A stretch of 64,000 nt of DNA from Methanothermobacter sp. MT-2. GTDB lineage: Archaea > Methanobacteriota > Methanobacteria > Methanobacteriales > DSM-23052. Location: contig AP017647.1 in the NCBI GenBank assembly GCA_003584625.1, positions 1,350,603-1,414,602 on the forward strand, read 5' to 3'. Under the pieces are notes generated by a model that did no database searches, was not told where the DNA came from, and saw nothing but the letters and a program-made list of their open reading frames with translations. Position 1 is the stretch's first letter; each line of letters opens with the position of its first letter. The position numbers were made by a program, and so were the translations under genes. Of this stretch, positions 26,942 through 36,364 are shown piece by piece.

Positions 26942-29167
26942 CTATAAAAGTTTTTTTAAGTTTTCAATTATCTCAAGGATGGAATAGTACAATATAACCT
27001 GTGTTTCCCTGTCTTGGATCCAGTCATTTTTATCTGGCGCTCCTATGGTCATATAACCGTCGGTCTTTTTCAAAATGTCATTTTGAAGTTTTGATAATAC
27101 ACCTTTATAATCACCCGCTTTTATTTCCCACATCACTGAACTTAATTTATTTAAAAGTGCGTTCTGCATATTATCTGTCTTGAAAACAGCCGAATCTAGT
27201 GATATGACTATATTTTCTGTATTTTCGATGGATTCTATGACTTCTATTATTGGACTTGTTACTTGGATCATGGCAATGACTGGTTGACTGTCTATGTTGC
27301 CATCGTTTACTATAAGCTGCACTATATATGTACCTGGCAGATCCGGGACAAAACTTGTCACCATAGCCTGAGGACTTGCTATGGTGGCTTGACTCCCCAC
27401 AGGAACTGATAAGAAACTCCATTGATAGCTTAGAGCATCTCCATTCATATCTGAACTTCCACTACCATCAAGGGTTACAGTTTCACCAACCATAACCGAG
27501 GAAGCTGTTACAATATCAGCAACCGGTTGTAGGTTGCGGAAACACACTTTTACAAGTGATGATGAGGTTTCATTCCATGAATCAGTCACTGTGAGCTGTA
27601 TCACATATTCTCCCTTTAAATCTGGCTCAAATGTTGGTCGCGCTGTGTTAGCGCCGCTGAGCACCGCATTGCTTCCAATAGGCTTTGATAAGAACTCCCA
27701 TTGATATGTGAGACTTTCACCATCTGGATCATAACTCTGAGTACCGTCAAGATAAACTGTAGTAACCTTATCCACCACTTGATCAGAACCAGCAACAGCA
27801 ACTGGAGCGTCATTCATGGGTGTTATGGTTACTGTAACTGTCGCAATGGCTGTTAATTCACCATCTGTTATGGTGTATGTGAATGTGTCTGTGCCATAAT
27901 AATTCTCATCTGGTGTATATTTTATTATACCATCCGGTGTCCAAGTTATGCTTCCATGTTCAGGATCCGTGACACCAGTTACTGTTAATGCATCGCCATC
28001 AGCATCAAAGTCGTTGACAAGCACGCTTATCATGACAAACATGTCCTCAAATGTTGTCACGGTATCATTCACGGCTACAGGATCATTATTTGCGGCTGTG
28101 GGTCTGGAAATTGCTATTTTACTTGGAGAATAATTCGCGAAGAAACTGCCAATGACATTGAATGTGTTCAAATCGATCTCTTGTATATAATAAGTGGATC
28201 TACAGGCTATTAGTGCAATATCGTCTATGATTGCCACTCCTCGGGGATAGCCTCCAACATATATTGTTTTGACCACCGTAGGTATACTTAATGTTAAGTC
28301 GATTATTGATACTGTACCATTATCACTAGCTGCAACGACCGCATATTTTCCATCTGCCGTGATTGCTGGTTTAGCCCCTGGATTTTTACCTACTGGGACA
28401 ACAGCTTTTATCGTGAATGGTGATGTTGTTAAATCAATAATATATGCACTATTATCCCCAAGATTTGTTACCACTGCGAACCTTCCAGTAGGATCCATCC
28501 CAATGCATATAGGGAAATATCCAGCTCCTAAATCTATTGTGTAAATTTCATCCATAGATGAGAGATCAACAACGGATATAACTCCTTTACCATAACCTCC
28601 CACCGTAACCAGCGCATACTTGTTATCTAATGTAATGGCCACGTCGTTTGCTTCGCCAAAGATATAGGCTCCATTATAGTATCCTACGTATATGTCCTTG
28701 ATGATCTGTGGAGTGTTCGAAGTCATGTTTAAAAGTGTGATCTTTTTTGCTTGTGGACCATAATATGTGTATGTGACAGCCGCAATATTTCCATCTGGAC
28801 TGATGTCAATACTAGCGAGGCCATAACCATTGTATTTTGGGATGTTTATCGTGTCTGAAACAAATGGTGTTTCTGCTGTTAAGTTTATCACTGAAATTGT
28901 ACTATTATCGACACTGGTAACCAAGGCTTTCTGGGAATCTGGGGTTATATCTACTCCGTTAGGTTGGTTTCCAACGTTTAAGGTGCTTTTTATTTGAGGT
29001 GTTGATGAAATGTCAATTATGGTAACGGTGTTAGCGAACTGGTTTGTCACTACAGCTGTGGTCTGAGTGGTTGTATTAGCTGCCGATACATCATCTATAC
29101 AAATTGGGAAAAGAACAGCTAAGCTGATCAAAAATAAAATAGTCACAATTTTCTCCCTATTGTACAT
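26942..29167 (-). CDS. Secreted beta-propeller, cadherin-like and PKD surface protein
   Basis: A 741-residue secreted protein. The ATG at 29,167 follows GGAGGGGCGG closely; the TTG at 29,182 lies in that site. After a signal peptide (to about residue 30) come six or seven YVTN-type propeller blades to about 370 (TVTIIDISSTPQIKSTLNVG, NQPNGVDITPDSQKALVT). A VCBS/cadherin-like domain follows (DFDADGDALTV, YYGTDTFTYTITDGE), then two PKD-type Ig domains (YLDGTQSYDPDGESLTYQW; LDGSGSSDMNGDALSYQW), then a helical C-terminus without an obvious membrane anchor. Such proteins are cell-surface or S-layer-associated and mediate contact. No enzyme motif is seen. Confidence 0.85.
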   Translation of the reverse strand: MYNREKIVTILFLISLAVLFPICIDDVSAANTTTQTTAVVTNQFANTVTIIDISSTPQIKSTLNVGNQPNGVDITPDSQKALVTSVDNSTISVINLTAETPFVSDTINIPKYNGYGLASIDISPDGNIAAVTYTYYGPQAKKITLLNMTSNTPQIIKDIYVGYYNGAYIFGEANDVAITLDNKYALVTVGGYGKGVISVVDLSSMDEIYTIDLGAGYFPICIGMDPTGRFAVVTNLGDNSAYIIDLTTSPFTIKAVVPVGKNPGAKPAITADGKYAVVAASDNGTVSIIDLTLSIPTVVKTIYVGGYPRGVAIIDDIALIACRSTYYIQEIDLNTFNVIGSFFANYSPSKIAISRPTAANNDPVAVNDTVTTFEDMFVMISVLVNDFDADGDALTVTGVTDPEHGSITWTPDGIIKYTPDENYYGTDTFTYTITDGELTAIATVTVTITPMNDAPVAVAGSDQVVDKVTTVYLDGTQSYDPDGESLTYQWEFLSKPIGSNAVLSGANTARPTFEPDLKGEYVIQLTVTDSWNETSSSLVKVCFRNLQPVADIVTASSVMVGETVTLDGSGSSDMNGDALSYQWSFLSVPVGSQATIASPQAMVTSFVPDLPGTYIVQLIVNDGNIDSQPVIAMIQVTSPIIEVIESIENTENIVISLDSAVFKTDNMQNALLNKLSSVMWEIKAGDYKGVLSKLQNDILKKTDGYMTIGAPDKNDWIQDRETQVILYYSILEIIENLKKLL

Positions 29168-29436
29168 TAACCGCCCCTCCAAAAGTTATTAATTGTAAAT
29201 AGAGAAATATCTTCTCATCAGATTCCATAGGAGTTTTTGAGATTTTGCTAAAAAGAAATAGTTCCAGGATTTATGTTCCTCTGTTTACTTTATTGATCCT
29301 AAATGTCAATTTTCCCCATTTACATATTTCTATTTTGTATTAAATTTTCTCTATTTATATTTTTATTTTATATTAAAAGCAAAAATTTTATAAATGATGA
29401 CTGTGTTGGGGAAACCCCCCAGAGAAAGATAAAAAT

Positions 29437-29946
29437 ATGATTAAAATCAGATCATATCTTGAAATGTGTATTAGACCTGGTTCAAGGATTCGGTGTAATA
29501 AGAAAGAGGCTGTAGTAGGTGCGATTATCCCAGAAGACAGAGATTTTAGGGTTATAACTGTACAACACCTTTTAAGGGTTGGGGGTTGTCATCTGGGGGA
29601 TCCTGTCTATATTGGGAAATTTAAGGGTACAATTACCAGGATATTATATGACTTGGATCTTGCCGTGGCAAATTTCAAGATTCCTTCTTCTCTTGTTAAT
29701 CTTATAGAGATAGGTTCTCCAAGGCTTGGACCCGCCTATTCACTGAAAGAAGGGGAGAAGAACTATTGCACGATCTTGTCTGTGGGTAGAACATATCATT
29801 ATCTCGCATTCGCCCATAGAAACCTGCCATTACCTGGTGATAGCGGATCTCCAATTATACAGGATGGTAAAATTGTTGGTGTTCTCTGTTCTGTCTTTTT
29901 TAACAGCGCAACAGCCATCGCCTCCTCCCTTGAAAGATTCCTATAG
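29437..29946 (+). CDS. Trypsin-fold serine protease without signal peptide
   Basis: A 169-residue protein. His44 (VQHLL), Asp74 (YDLDLAV) and Ser136 (PGDSGSPI) lie in the order and spacing of the chymotrypsin (S1-type) triad, and GVLCS plus ATAIASSLE complete the fold. There is no signal peptide or membrane helix, so it should act inside the cell or leave by another route. At 169 residues it is shorter than classical trypsins. A TATA-like attttataaa lies about 45 bases upstream. Its stop abuts the stop of the convergent phosphoribosyltransferase gene with no gap. Confidence 0.75.
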   Translation: MIKIRSYLEMCIRPGSRIRCNKKEAVVGAIIPEDRDFRVITVQHLLRVGGCHLGDPVYIGKFKGTITRILYDLDLAVANFKIPSSLVNLIEIGSPRLGPAYSLKEGEKNYCTILSVGRTYHYLAFAHRNLPLPGDSGSPIIQDGKIVGVLCSVFFNSATAIASSLERFL

Positions 29947-30636
29947 TCAGAACCTTTGAAGTATACTTTTAACCTCGTCCTCTGACACATCAGACCAATG
30001 TTCATAGGCGTCTGCAACAGCATAAGGGTATACCTGTCTTATGTTAGGAGAATATATCATGTCCACTTTCCCTTCCAATTTTTTGATAGCATCTAAGTTG
30101 GCTGTGGGTACTGCGATAACTATTTTACCTGCACCAGCCCTTTTAAGAGCCTCCACAGCCGCGAGCATAGTGTATCCTGATGCCAAGCCATCATCAACAA
30201 CTATCACAGTCCTATTTCTAAGTTTTAAGTGTGGTTTACCTTTTCTAAAAATCTGAACTCTCCCTTCAACCTTCTTCAGGGTTTCTTTGATACCAGCTTC
30301 CACTTCCCTCCCAGTTAATCCAAGGGAATCTATCAGTTTTTGGTTTAACTTTGTTGTACCATCAAATGCCACTGCACCATATCCTGCTTCCCTGTTCCAG
30401 GGTAATGTTATCTTACTTACAACTAGAACATCCAATGTTAGATTAAGTTTTTTCGCTATAACAGCAGCTACTGGAATTCCACCTGCCGGTATGCCAAGTA
30501 TTATGGCATCAGAATCTTGATATTCCCATAGCATTTGGGCGAGGATTTCCCCAGCATCTCTTCTATCCTTGAAAACAAAAAATTTATCCCTAAGTTCCCT
30601 ATTTTCAATTATTTCTGTCAAATCTCGTCCAACCAC
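29947..30636 (-). CDS. Phosphoribosyltransferase-family protein
   Basis: A 229-residue protein with the PRPP-binding loop VVDDGLASGYTM (about 145-156), a GIPAGGIPVAAVIAKKLN core and a hood after SKITLPWNREAGYGAV. This layout is that of the broad PRTase-like family that includes dienelactone-hydrolase-linked phosphoribosyltransferases; the base substrate cannot be read. The frame opens at GTG without a strong ribosome binding site. It lies 6 bases behind the ftsY stop and is probably the last gene of that operon. Confidence 0.8.
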   Translation of the reverse strand: MVGRDLTEIIENRELRDKFFVFKDRRDAGEILAQMLWEYQDSDAIILGIPAGGIPVAAVIAKKLNLTLDVLVVSKITLPWNREAGYGAVAFDGTTKLNQKLIDSLGLTGREVEAGIKETLKKVEGRVQIFRKGKPHLKLRNRTVIVVDDGLASGYTMLAAVEALKRAGAGKIVIAVPTANLDAIKKLEGKVDMIYSPNIRQVYPYAVADAYEHWSDVSEDEVKSILQRF

Positions 30637-30642
30637 AAACTT

Positions 30643-31710
30643 TTATGTGAATAGTTGGTGGATCATCCATTCAGGTTTAAATTCTACAAGATCATCATAA
30701 CTTTGACCTGTTCCAAGGAACATTATGGGCTTGTTTATAACATAACCTATTGATAGGGCCGCACCACCCTTTGCATCCGCATCTGCCTTTGTAAGTATTA
30801 TGGCGTCGATTCCAACACTCTCATTAAATTTCATGGCCTGTTCAATGGCATCATTGCCTGTGAGTGAGTCTCCTACAAAGATGATAAGGTCAGGTTTTAT
30901 AACCCTTTTTATTTTTGCCATTTCATCCATGAGGTTGACGTTTGTTTGCATTCGACCAGCAGTATCAATTAAAACAACATCTTTTCCTTTTGCTTTTGCA
31001 TGTTCTACAGCGTCGAATGCTACTGCTGCTGGATCAGCGCCTTTTTCATGTTTTATTATTTTCACTCCAAGTTTTTCCGCGTGATGGGTTAACTGTTCTA
31101 TGGCCCCTGCTCTGAAGGTGTCTGAGGCCGCGATTACGGGTTTTAGTCCTTTATCTAGGAAGTATTTTGCCATTTTTGCTATGGTTGTTGTTTTTCCTGT
31201 GCCGTTGATGCCGACAAACATTATTATAAATGGTTTATTTTTCTTTTCTTGGAGGGTTTTAATGATATCTTCACCATCAACATTTAATATGTCCATTATA
31301 CTATTTTTTAGGGCTTCTTGGGTGTATTCGATGATGTCAGTGCTCCTTTTGACTTTTTTGCCTACTAGTTGGTCTTTGAGTTCGCTTGTTATTTTTTCGG
31401 CGACATCTATTGCCACGTCACTTTCGAGTAGTGACATTTCAAGGTCCCAGAGTATGTCTTCGATGTCTTTTTCAGAGATTGTCTTTTCTTGTATGAAAGA
31501 GAAGATTTTGAATTTCCCGGAATCCTTTTCTGGTTCTTCTTTGACTTTCTCTGTCTCCAGTTCTTTTGTAGGTTCTTTTATGGTTTCTTCTTTGGCTGTT
31601 TCCTTGATAGGTTCCTCTTTTATCTTTTCTTTATCTGATATTTTTTTTGTGATTTTGTTGATTGTTTTGTTGATTTTTTTCTTCAGTGTTTCGAACAATT
31701 TATCATTCAC
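30643..31710 (-). CDS. ftsY: Signal recognition particle receptor FtsY
   Basis: A 355-residue SRP GTPase. A highly charged Lys/Glu N-terminal region (to about residue 70) precedes the NG domain with [31 protein letters not shown] and [14 protein letters not shown]. It docks SRP-ribosome complexes at the membrane. The start overlaps the prefoldin stop by 8 bases, a typical coupled arrangement, and the pair prefoldin alpha-FtsY after LX is a known archaeal gene order. Confidence 0.95.
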   Translation of the reverse strand: MNDKLFETLKKKINKTINKITKKISDKEKIKEEPIKETAKEETIKEPTKELETEKVKEEPEKDSGKFKIFSFIQEKTISEKDIEDILWDLEMSLLESDVAIDVAEKITSELKDQLVGKKVKRSTDIIEYTQEALKNSIMDILNVDGEDIIKTLQEKKNKPFIIMFVGINGTGKTTTIAKMAKYFLDKGLKPVIAASDTFRAGAIEQLTHHAEKLGVKIIKHEKGADPAAVAFDAVEHAKAKGKDVVLIDTAGRMQTNVNLMDEMAKIKRVIKPDLIIFVGDSLTGNDAIEQAMKFNESVGIDAIILTKADADAKGGAALSIGYVINKPIMFLGTGQSYDDLVEFKPEWMIHQLFT

Positions 31711-32140
31711 TTCCTCTGATTTTTTGGTATAGTTCTTCTGCTTGTGGGGATAATCTGAGAACTATCTCGGTTATTTTTTTAAGGTTTTCTGACATTTTAC
31801 CTATGGCTTCTTCCAGTTCCTTCTTTTGCTGGTCTATTGTATCCTTTGCGTCTTTTAGGGTTTTTTTCATGGCTACACCGGCTCCTATGCTCATTATAAC
31901 CTCGTCGGTGTCTTTAAGCCGGGCTTTTATGAATGAACCCGCACCTACTGGTACTAGCGTTTCAACCCCCTCTTTTCCCCTCACAGACTCCAAAGTATCC
32001 TCCAAGATCTCCAATTCACTTAGAGAACCCCTGAGGGATTCTATCTGTGCTTGGATCAGCTCTGCCTGTTCCTGGTAGAAATTTAGTTGGTTTATGATCT
32101 CTTCCAGGCGTTGCTGGTCATCTGCTCGCTGGTCTTCCAT
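31703..32140 (-). CDS. pfdA: Prefoldin alpha subunit
   Basis: About 145 residues: two long coiled-coil helices flanking a beta-hairpin region ([33 protein letters not shown]), the archaeal prefoldin alpha layout. It forms the alpha2-beta4 holder chaperone that passes unfolded proteins to the thermosome. Two in-frame ATGs are available; GGAGG is too close to the first (32,149), so 32,140 is chosen. It lies between LX and ftsY in the operon. Confidence 0.93.
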   Translation of the reverse strand: MEDQRADDQQRLEEIINQLNFYQEQAELIQAQIESLRGSLSELEILEDTLESVRGKEGVETLVPVGAGSFIKARLKDTDEVIMSIGAGVAMKKTLKDAKDTIDQQKKELEEAIGKMSENLKKITEIVLRLSPQAEELYQKIRGSE

Positions 32141-32145
32141 TATGA

Positions 32146-32376
32146 TCATGCCTCCAATATGGCCTTTAATATGGGATCTTGCACCTCATCAGGGGAGATC
32201 TCCTCTATACTCTTTATTTGTATCTTGTTGCGGCCTATCCCATGTTTGCTGCCGAATTCGGAATATATTTTTTCATAAATGTCCTCTTTTTTTATTGCCT
32301 TTAATTCTCTGGTGAAGGGTTGTAATTTTTCACCCATCATAAAACTTCCCTTAACCCTAAATATTCTTGTCTTCAT
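32146..32376 (-). CDS. rpl18a: Ribosomal protein L18a/LX (eL20)
   Basis: A 76-residue protein. [12 protein letters not shown] is the characteristic LX start; GGGGGATTATC before this ATG supports 32,376 over an ATG six codons earlier. The middle is [16 protein letters not shown]. It is an archaeal large-subunit protein placed, as usual, between aIF6 and prefoldin alpha. Confidence 0.93.
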   Translation of the reverse strand: MKTRIFRVKGSFMMGEKLQPFTRELKAIKKEDIYEKIYSEFGSKHGIGRNKIQIKSIEEISPDEVQDPILKAILEA

Positions 32377-32390
32377 GATAATCCCCCTTA

Positions 32391-33053
32391 TCAAAGGAAG
32401 CCTAGTGCTTCTTCTATTCGGGCCATTTCTGGGCCTGTTGTTTTTTCACTTACGATGGCGCCATTTGAGTTGGCTATTGAGCATGCGCCTATCATTGTCA
32501 TTCCATGGTTGATTGTACCAACATCGGCTGGTACTCTTAGAGTTTCCTCGACAAATTTTAATTCTTTCTTTGTGGTTTTTGGATGTAGTAGGGCTCCCTT
32601 GTTTGTGGCTGTGGCCACCGACCCTATAATGTTGAAACCCGCAATTGCACCTTGTTTAACTTCGACTTCCAGTGCTTTTTCTATGAGTTTCATTGATTTT
32701 TCAGAGAGCAGTGGACTTGCAAGGGCGCCATAATCGTTTGCTAATAATAGGTTGCCTACTGCTGTGAATTTTTCCGGTAATGCGAAGACTTCGAAGCCTG
32801 CTTTCTCTAAGGATTCTATCTCCCTTTCAAGTATATAAGGTGATACTATGATTCCATTGGAGTTTCCGCTGGATAGTATCCCGTTTAGGCTGCTTCCTGC
32901 TATGGTGGCCCTGAAAACCTCTACTTCTAATATTTCTTCTATTGTTTTTTCTATTCTGGTGGATGCGTGGAATGGTATGAGTGCGCTGGTTTCTGTTACT
33001 GAAATGTAGACTCCTAGGTTGGGGTTTCCGTCGAGGTTTGCTCTTTTTATCAT
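32391..33053 (-). CDS. eif6: Translation initiation factor aIF6
   Basis: A 220-residue ribosome anti-association factor that binds the 50S subunit. The five-fold pseudo-symmetric repeats are visible as recurring N-SNG/NDYG stretches (SGNSNGIIVSPYI, NDYGALASPLL, TNKGALLHPKT, SNGAIVSEKT), typical of the pentein-like aIF6 fold. Length matches the family. It lies 9 bases behind L31e and just ahead of LX. Confidence 0.95.
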   Translation of the reverse strand: MIKRANLDGNPNLGVYISVTETSALIPFHASTRIEKTIEEILEVEVFRATIAGSSLNGILSSGNSNGIIVSPYILEREIESLEKAGFEVFALPEKFTAVGNLLLANDYGALASPLLSEKSMKLIEKALEVEVKQGAIAGFNIIGSVATATNKGALLHPKTTKKELKFVEETLRVPADVGTINHGMTMIGACSIANSNGAIVSEKTTGPEMARIEEALGFL

Positions 33054-33062
33054 ATTTCACCT

Positions 33063-33308
33063 TTATTCTATTAGTGTGGCTCTAACTGTGCCGTCTTCTT
33101 CTTTTATGGCTTTTATTTTTATCTTTGGGGGGATTTTTTGCATGCCTCTTCCCCATATTTTTTCGTTTATTGATGAGTCTAATTTTATATCCTCTGATTT
33201 CATGTGTTTTTTTAGGAATTCTCGAATGAATCTTATTGCTCTGGGGGCTCTTTTTGTCCTTGGAACATTTTTAACTCTTCCTAATGGTATGGTGTATGTT
33301 CTCTCCAT
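33063..33308 (-). CDS. rpl31e: Ribosomal protein L31e
   Basis: An 81-residue protein with [20 protein letters not shown] at its start and [14 protein letters not shown], the L31e signature. A large-subunit protein at the exit tunnel. Length is normal. It is co-directional with L39e (25-base gap) and aIF6. Confidence 0.95.
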   Translation of the reverse strand: MERTYTIPLGRVKNVPRTKRAPRAIRFIREFLKKHMKSEDIKLDSSINEKIWGRGMQKIPPKIKIKAIKEEDGTVRATLIE

Positions 33309-33333
33309 TTTTTATCCACCATTTCTACTTTTT

Positions 33334-33489
33334 TTAGACTTTTAGTTTGGTTCTTCTCCAATGTCTCATTTTGGGGTGTGTGCGTACTTTACGGTTTGTT
33401 TTGAGAAGAACCCATACTGGGACTCTTCTATTCTGTCTTTTAGCCTTTGCTAGTCTTATTTTCTTGGCGACGTGTTTGTTTCTGCTCAT
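33334..33489 (-). CDS. rpl39e: Ribosomal protein L39e
   Basis: A 51-residue, very basic protein starting [20 protein letters not shown] and containing [12 protein letters not shown] and HWRRTKLKV: a full-length L39e, which lines the exit tunnel of the large subunit. The ATG is at 33,489 and the TAA at 33,334-33,336. It sits in the usual L39e-L31e-aIF6 order, 4 bases behind the PP-loop gene. Confidence 0.95.
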   Translation of the reverse strand: MSRNKHVAKKIRLAKAKRQNRRVPVWVLLKTNRKVRTHPKMRHWRRTKLKV

Positions 33490-33493
33490 CTGA

Positions 33494-34096
33494 CTATTCC
33501 TCCTGTTTCCAGCCTATTACCCTTGTCTGGTAATGTACCGGGAAGAACCTTGAAGATTTGCCCTTCCCTTTTATTTTATCGATGAGGTATCTTATTTCTA
33601 TCTCATAATCTGAATTATTATGGATATCTGATTTTTCCTTTTTTAGTATAAATAATTGTGATGCAAGCCTATTTATTGTTTTATAACCGAAACCTGTAAG
33701 ATTAATATATTCAATAGAATGTCTATCCTCGAGGCTTCTTATCTCATCTATTGTAAGTTTTGGAGTTTTATCATCTCTTCTTGTGCCATCAGCTATTATA
33801 TCATATTTTCTTGCAACAGCTTCTAATACTTGTCTGTGAACGAAGTTTATACCATTGTTTGGGAAGCCATCACCTATTATCTTCCCAGCAGCTTCCATTA
33901 GTATGCTCTGATCTAATCTTAAGATTCTATGCGGGAATCCAAGAGCTTCTGCAGACTCCGCGGCGGGGATCCACGAATCATAAACTCCAAAATTTGCAGT
34001 TGCAAGTTCCACTTCCAAACCTAACCTTTTTAATATTGTGGCCATTAATGAGCTGTCTTTCCCGCCACTGTAAAGTACACATGCTCTCATAAACAT
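33494..34096 (-). CDS. PP-loop ATP-binding protein
   Basis: A 200-residue protein beginning with a PP-loop, LYSGGKDSS (about residues 8-16), and containing [13 protein letters not shown], as in alpha-hydrolase or asparagine-synthase-like ATP pyrophosphatases. These enzymes adenylate a substrate, often tRNA or a small metabolite. The consistent position inside the ribosomal protein operon between PDCD5 and L39e suggests a translation-linked role such as tRNA or rRNA modification, which is inference. No zinc-binding cysteines of the TtcA/Ncs6 type are seen. Confidence 0.75.
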   Translation of the reverse strand: MFMRACVLYSGGKDSSLMATILKRLGLEVELATANFGVYDSWIPAAESAEALGFPHRILRLDQSILMEAAGKIIGDGFPNNGINFVHRQVLEAVARKYDIIADGTRRDDKTPKLTIDEIRSLEDRHSIEYINLTGFGYKTINRLASQLFILKKEKSDIHNNSDYEIEIRYLIDKIKGKGKSSRFFPVHYQTRVIGWKQEE

Positions 34097-34106
34097 GAAA
34101 ATAGGA

Positions 34107-34442
34107 TCATCTGCGAACTATCTTTATATCCCTCTTTTTGCCGCTGACTCTCCTTAAAAGCTCCTTCAATTGTTCATCAGTGATCTTTGAACGTATCTGG
34201 CCGGCCTGGGCCAGTTGTATTAACTGTAATTCGATTTGTTCAACGAATTCTGGTCTTGTAAGTCTTAGGTTTGCGAGTCTGCTTCTGGCCTCAGGGGTTA
34301 ATATTTTCATGAGTAACTGTCTTTTCTGTATCTCGAATTGTTGGCGTAACTGTTCTTCTTTCTGGGCTTCTGCTGCTTGTTGCTGCGCCCTCTGTTGCAA
34401 TTCTAACATTTTCCTTCTACGTATTTCTTCCAGGTCTGTCAC
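34107..34442 (-). CDS. PDCD5-family DNA-binding protein
   Basis: About 111 residues, with an N-terminal helix rich in Gln/Glu/Arg (EIRRRKMLELQQRAQQQAAE) and a compact helical core (LTPEARSRLANLRLTRPEFV). This matches the archaeal PDCD5/TFAR19 homologues, small basic proteins reported to bind DNA. The start is a GTG at 34,442 after a GGGGGG; the longer frame would run into the S19e gene. Usual neighbour of S19e in archaea. Confidence 0.9.
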   Translation of the reverse strand: MTDLEEIRRRKMLELQQRAQQQAAEAQKEEQLRQQFEIQKRQLLMKILTPEARSRLANLRLTRPEFVEQIELQLIQLAQAGQIRSKITDEQLKELLRRVSGKKRDIKIVRR

Positions 34443-34467
34443 CTTAATAAGCCCCCCATTAACCCCC

Positions 34468-34893
34468 TTAGATATTAGCCTCGTCTTTGGTTTTGTGTGC
34501 GATTTTGTCAAGGAAGGATCTTCCCTTGGAAGTTGCGACTCTTCCGCCTTTCACTTTTTCTATGAAACCTGCTTCTTCTAATTGTTGAAGGGCTTTTCTT
34601 ATGATGGCGCCGCTGCCTCTTCTGAACTTTTCCGGTCTTGAACCGCGATCTTTTTTACCACCATATCTTGTCCTTAATCTGTTCACACCTATCGGCCCGT
34701 CAATGTATATTCTCCGTAGGAGGGCTGCGGCTCTTATATACCACCAGTCTGGATTGTCTGGGCGTCTTTCTTTATGGACGCCGGTTTTGACAAAGGGCAC
34801 CCATTCTGGCGGTTTTACCTTTTTTTCTTTGCGTAATTCTTTTGCAACTTGATTTATGAGTAAATCTGCTGGCACGTCATAGACTGTTGTCAT
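34468..34893 (-). CDS. rps19e: Ribosomal protein S19e
   Basis: A 141-residue protein with [55 protein letters not shown] and [18 protein letters not shown], the S19e winged-helix signature. A small-subunit protein. It lies between the YhbY-like gene and PDCD5 in the operon. Confidence 0.95.
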   Translation of the reverse strand: MTTVYDVPADLLINQVAKELRKEKKVKPPEWVPFVKTGVHKERRPDNPDWWYIRAAALLRRIYIDGPIGVNRLRTRYGGKKDRGSRPEKFRRGSGAIIRKALQQLEEAGFIEKVKGGRVATSKGRSFLDKIAHKTKDEANI

Positions 34894-34904
34894 CCTATTG
34901 CCTC

Positions 34905-35168
34905 CTATCCTCTTTTCTTGAATATTATAGCGACATTTCCTCTTAAATCTATGAGTTTGGCATTGGTTTTTCTGATGATTTCATTAATATAGGTTTCTTT
35001 TTCACTGGATATGCTCTTTGCGAACTTCAATCTTATCAATTCCTTATCCTTTAATTGTCTTTTAATCTCTTTTATAACCTTTTCATTGACTCCTGCTTTC
35101 CCTATCTGTATGGTCATTGTTGATAGGGATCTTCTCATAAGCTCTTTTTTTGAGGGTGTGATATTCAA
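34905..35168 (-). CDS. CRS1-YhbY domain RNA-binding protein
   Basis: An 87-residue single-domain CRM protein: [20 protein letters not shown] followed by LIRLKFA and [19 protein letters not shown]. The YhbY/CRM fold binds pre-ribosomal RNA, so a part in 50S assembly is likely. The start is a TTG with AAGGAG upstream, giving an unusual 86-base overlap with the end of rnp4. A later ATG (35,138) is possible but has no ribosome binding site. Confidence 0.88.
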   Translation of the reverse strand: MNITPSKKELMRRSLSTMTIQIGKAGVNEKVIKEIKRQLKDKELIRLKFAKSISSEKETYINEIIRKTNAKLIDLRGNVAIIFKKRG

Positions 35169-35499
35169 TTTTATTTCTCCTTTTAAGCTTTTTTTCCCTC
35201 ATATAAGGGAATCTCATTATCCTGCCACATTCCAAGCATTTGTAGTGTATTTTTCCTTTGGATAATCTTATCCTGCAATTGTATCCTGGCTTCAGGAACT
35301 TGTAACATTCTTTACAGAACCTTCTCCTCCACTTCCTTGGGATTCTCAGATTATACTTTTTCGAGATCCTCCTTGCAAGTTCAACATAGCGATGGGACCT
35401 TTCAGGATGCCTTGAGAACTCCTTATCTGCTAATTGGAAAAGAATGTCTATTCTCTCCCTGGCTATCCTCATCATCCATCCTGGCCTTCTCCCCGGCAA
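35083..35499 (-). CDS. rnp4: RNase P protein subunit Rnp4 (Rpr2/Rpp21-like)
   Basis: About 138 residues: a helical start ([20 protein letters not shown]), [21 protein letters not shown], then a zinc ribbon with [15 protein letters not shown] and [12 protein letters not shown]. It is a protein subunit of archaeal RNase P, which matures tRNA 5' ends. A TTG at 35,499 has GAGAGG before it and is the preferred start. The tail of about 38 residues after the ribbon is basic, longer than I expect for the family, and reads through the start of the next gene. It is first in the translation operon. Confidence 0.9.
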   Translation of the reverse strand: MPGRRPGWMMRIARERIDILFQLADKEFSRHPERSHRYVELARRISKKYNLRIPRKWRRRFCKECYKFLKPGYNCRIRLSKGKIHYKCLECGRIMRFPYMREKKLKRRNKIEYHTLKKRAYEKIPINNDHTDRESRSQ

Positions 35500-35579
35500 A
35501 CTAGATCCTCTCAAATTTAGACTATAGAATAGACTTCCACTCTCCTTGCAAATGGAATAACATTACAAGAAGGATATTA

Positions 35580-35765
35580 GTGAACTATCCCCTTGCTTAG
35601 GCGATGGGGGTTTCGTGAAGATTTTAACCCTTCTATGGGGGTATTATCCTTAATGGCCGGTTCACACAGCCACTAACTCCTTATCCTTGTGGGGGATTCG
35701 GAGGCTGCATATTTGATGGTATTTAGATTTTTTTCGCGATTCATCCCCCCACTCTAATTGGAGGG
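35580..35765 (-). mobile_element. Right-end remnant of an IS200/IS605-family element
   Basis: On the minus strand the sequence ends CCCC-atcgcctaagcaa-GGGG followed by atagttcac, the subterminal hairpin and TTCA-type end of IS200/IS605 elements. Upstream of it the strand reads like the tail of a TnpB reading frame (NREKNLNTIKYAA ... TRIRS, stop, then CEPAIKDNTPIEGLKSSR), interrupted by a stop. No intact tnpB or tnpA remains. The region would include what is left of the guide (omega) RNA scaffold. It lies in the gap between rnp4 and the AK6-type kinase gene. Confidence 0.5.
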
Positions 35766-35799
35766 GATCTTCTTGCAGACTTTAGATGAAATTTTATAT

Positions 35800-36360
35800 C
35801 TAATCATTTAAAAAGTTTCCGTCGAGGAACCATTCCATGAAATCTACACCACCAAATGTGCAAGGTTTCTCACCTTCAAGGACTCCTATGATTTCATCTA
35901 GGACCTCATCAAGGGATAAGCTAGTAACATCTATTTCATGAACCCTACCTTTGTGTAATTGGTAAGCTTCATAGGCGCACACTCCAAGAGCCTCTGCCTC
36001 AACATTCTCATTCACTTTACTATGATCATATCCTCTCCCTTCTAGCCTCTCCCATAAAATGCCTGGATCTAATCTTAAAACTATAACAAGATCGCAGATC
36101 CTGCAATAATGCGACAAATGCCCCTCAACAATATTAAAAGAATCTTGGCTGATCACCTTCTCGATCTCCCTGCAAAGGGAGGGGATGTCAACAATTCTAT
36201 AACCCCTAAGCGGATCCTCACCAATTAAAAGACCCTTCTCCTCGGCTAAACGGTTCACCTCAATCAAATTAGCATCTAATCGCCCTTTAAGCTTCTTTGA
36301 GACGGTTGTTTTACCCACCCCGGGAGTTCCTGTGATACAAACAACAGAAGCTTTCCTCAT
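35800..36360 (-). CDS. AK6/Fap7-type nucleotide kinase
   Basis: A 186-residue protein with Walker A GTPGVGKTT (about 10-18), VEGHLSHYC and the LRLDPGILWERLEGRGY lid region, as in the archaeal adenylate kinase AK6/Fap7 family. In eukaryotes the relative acts as an ATPase/adenylate kinase in 40S maturation; archaeal homologues interact with ribosomal protein uS11. The start is 4 bases behind the thi4 stop with ggagtaagtgc as ribosome binding site. Likely the last gene of the DRG-Thi4-AK6 operon. Confidence 0.88.
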   Translation of the reverse strand: MRKASVVCITGTPGVGKTTVSKKLKGRLDANLIEVNRLAEEKGLLIGEDPLRGYRIVDIPSLCREIEKVISQDSFNIVEGHLSHYCRICDLVIVLRLDPGILWERLEGRGYDHSKVNENVEAEALGVCAYEAYQLHKGRVHEIDVTSLSLDEVLDEIIGVLEGEKPCTFGGVDFMEWFLDGNFLND

Positions 36361-36364
36361 GCAC

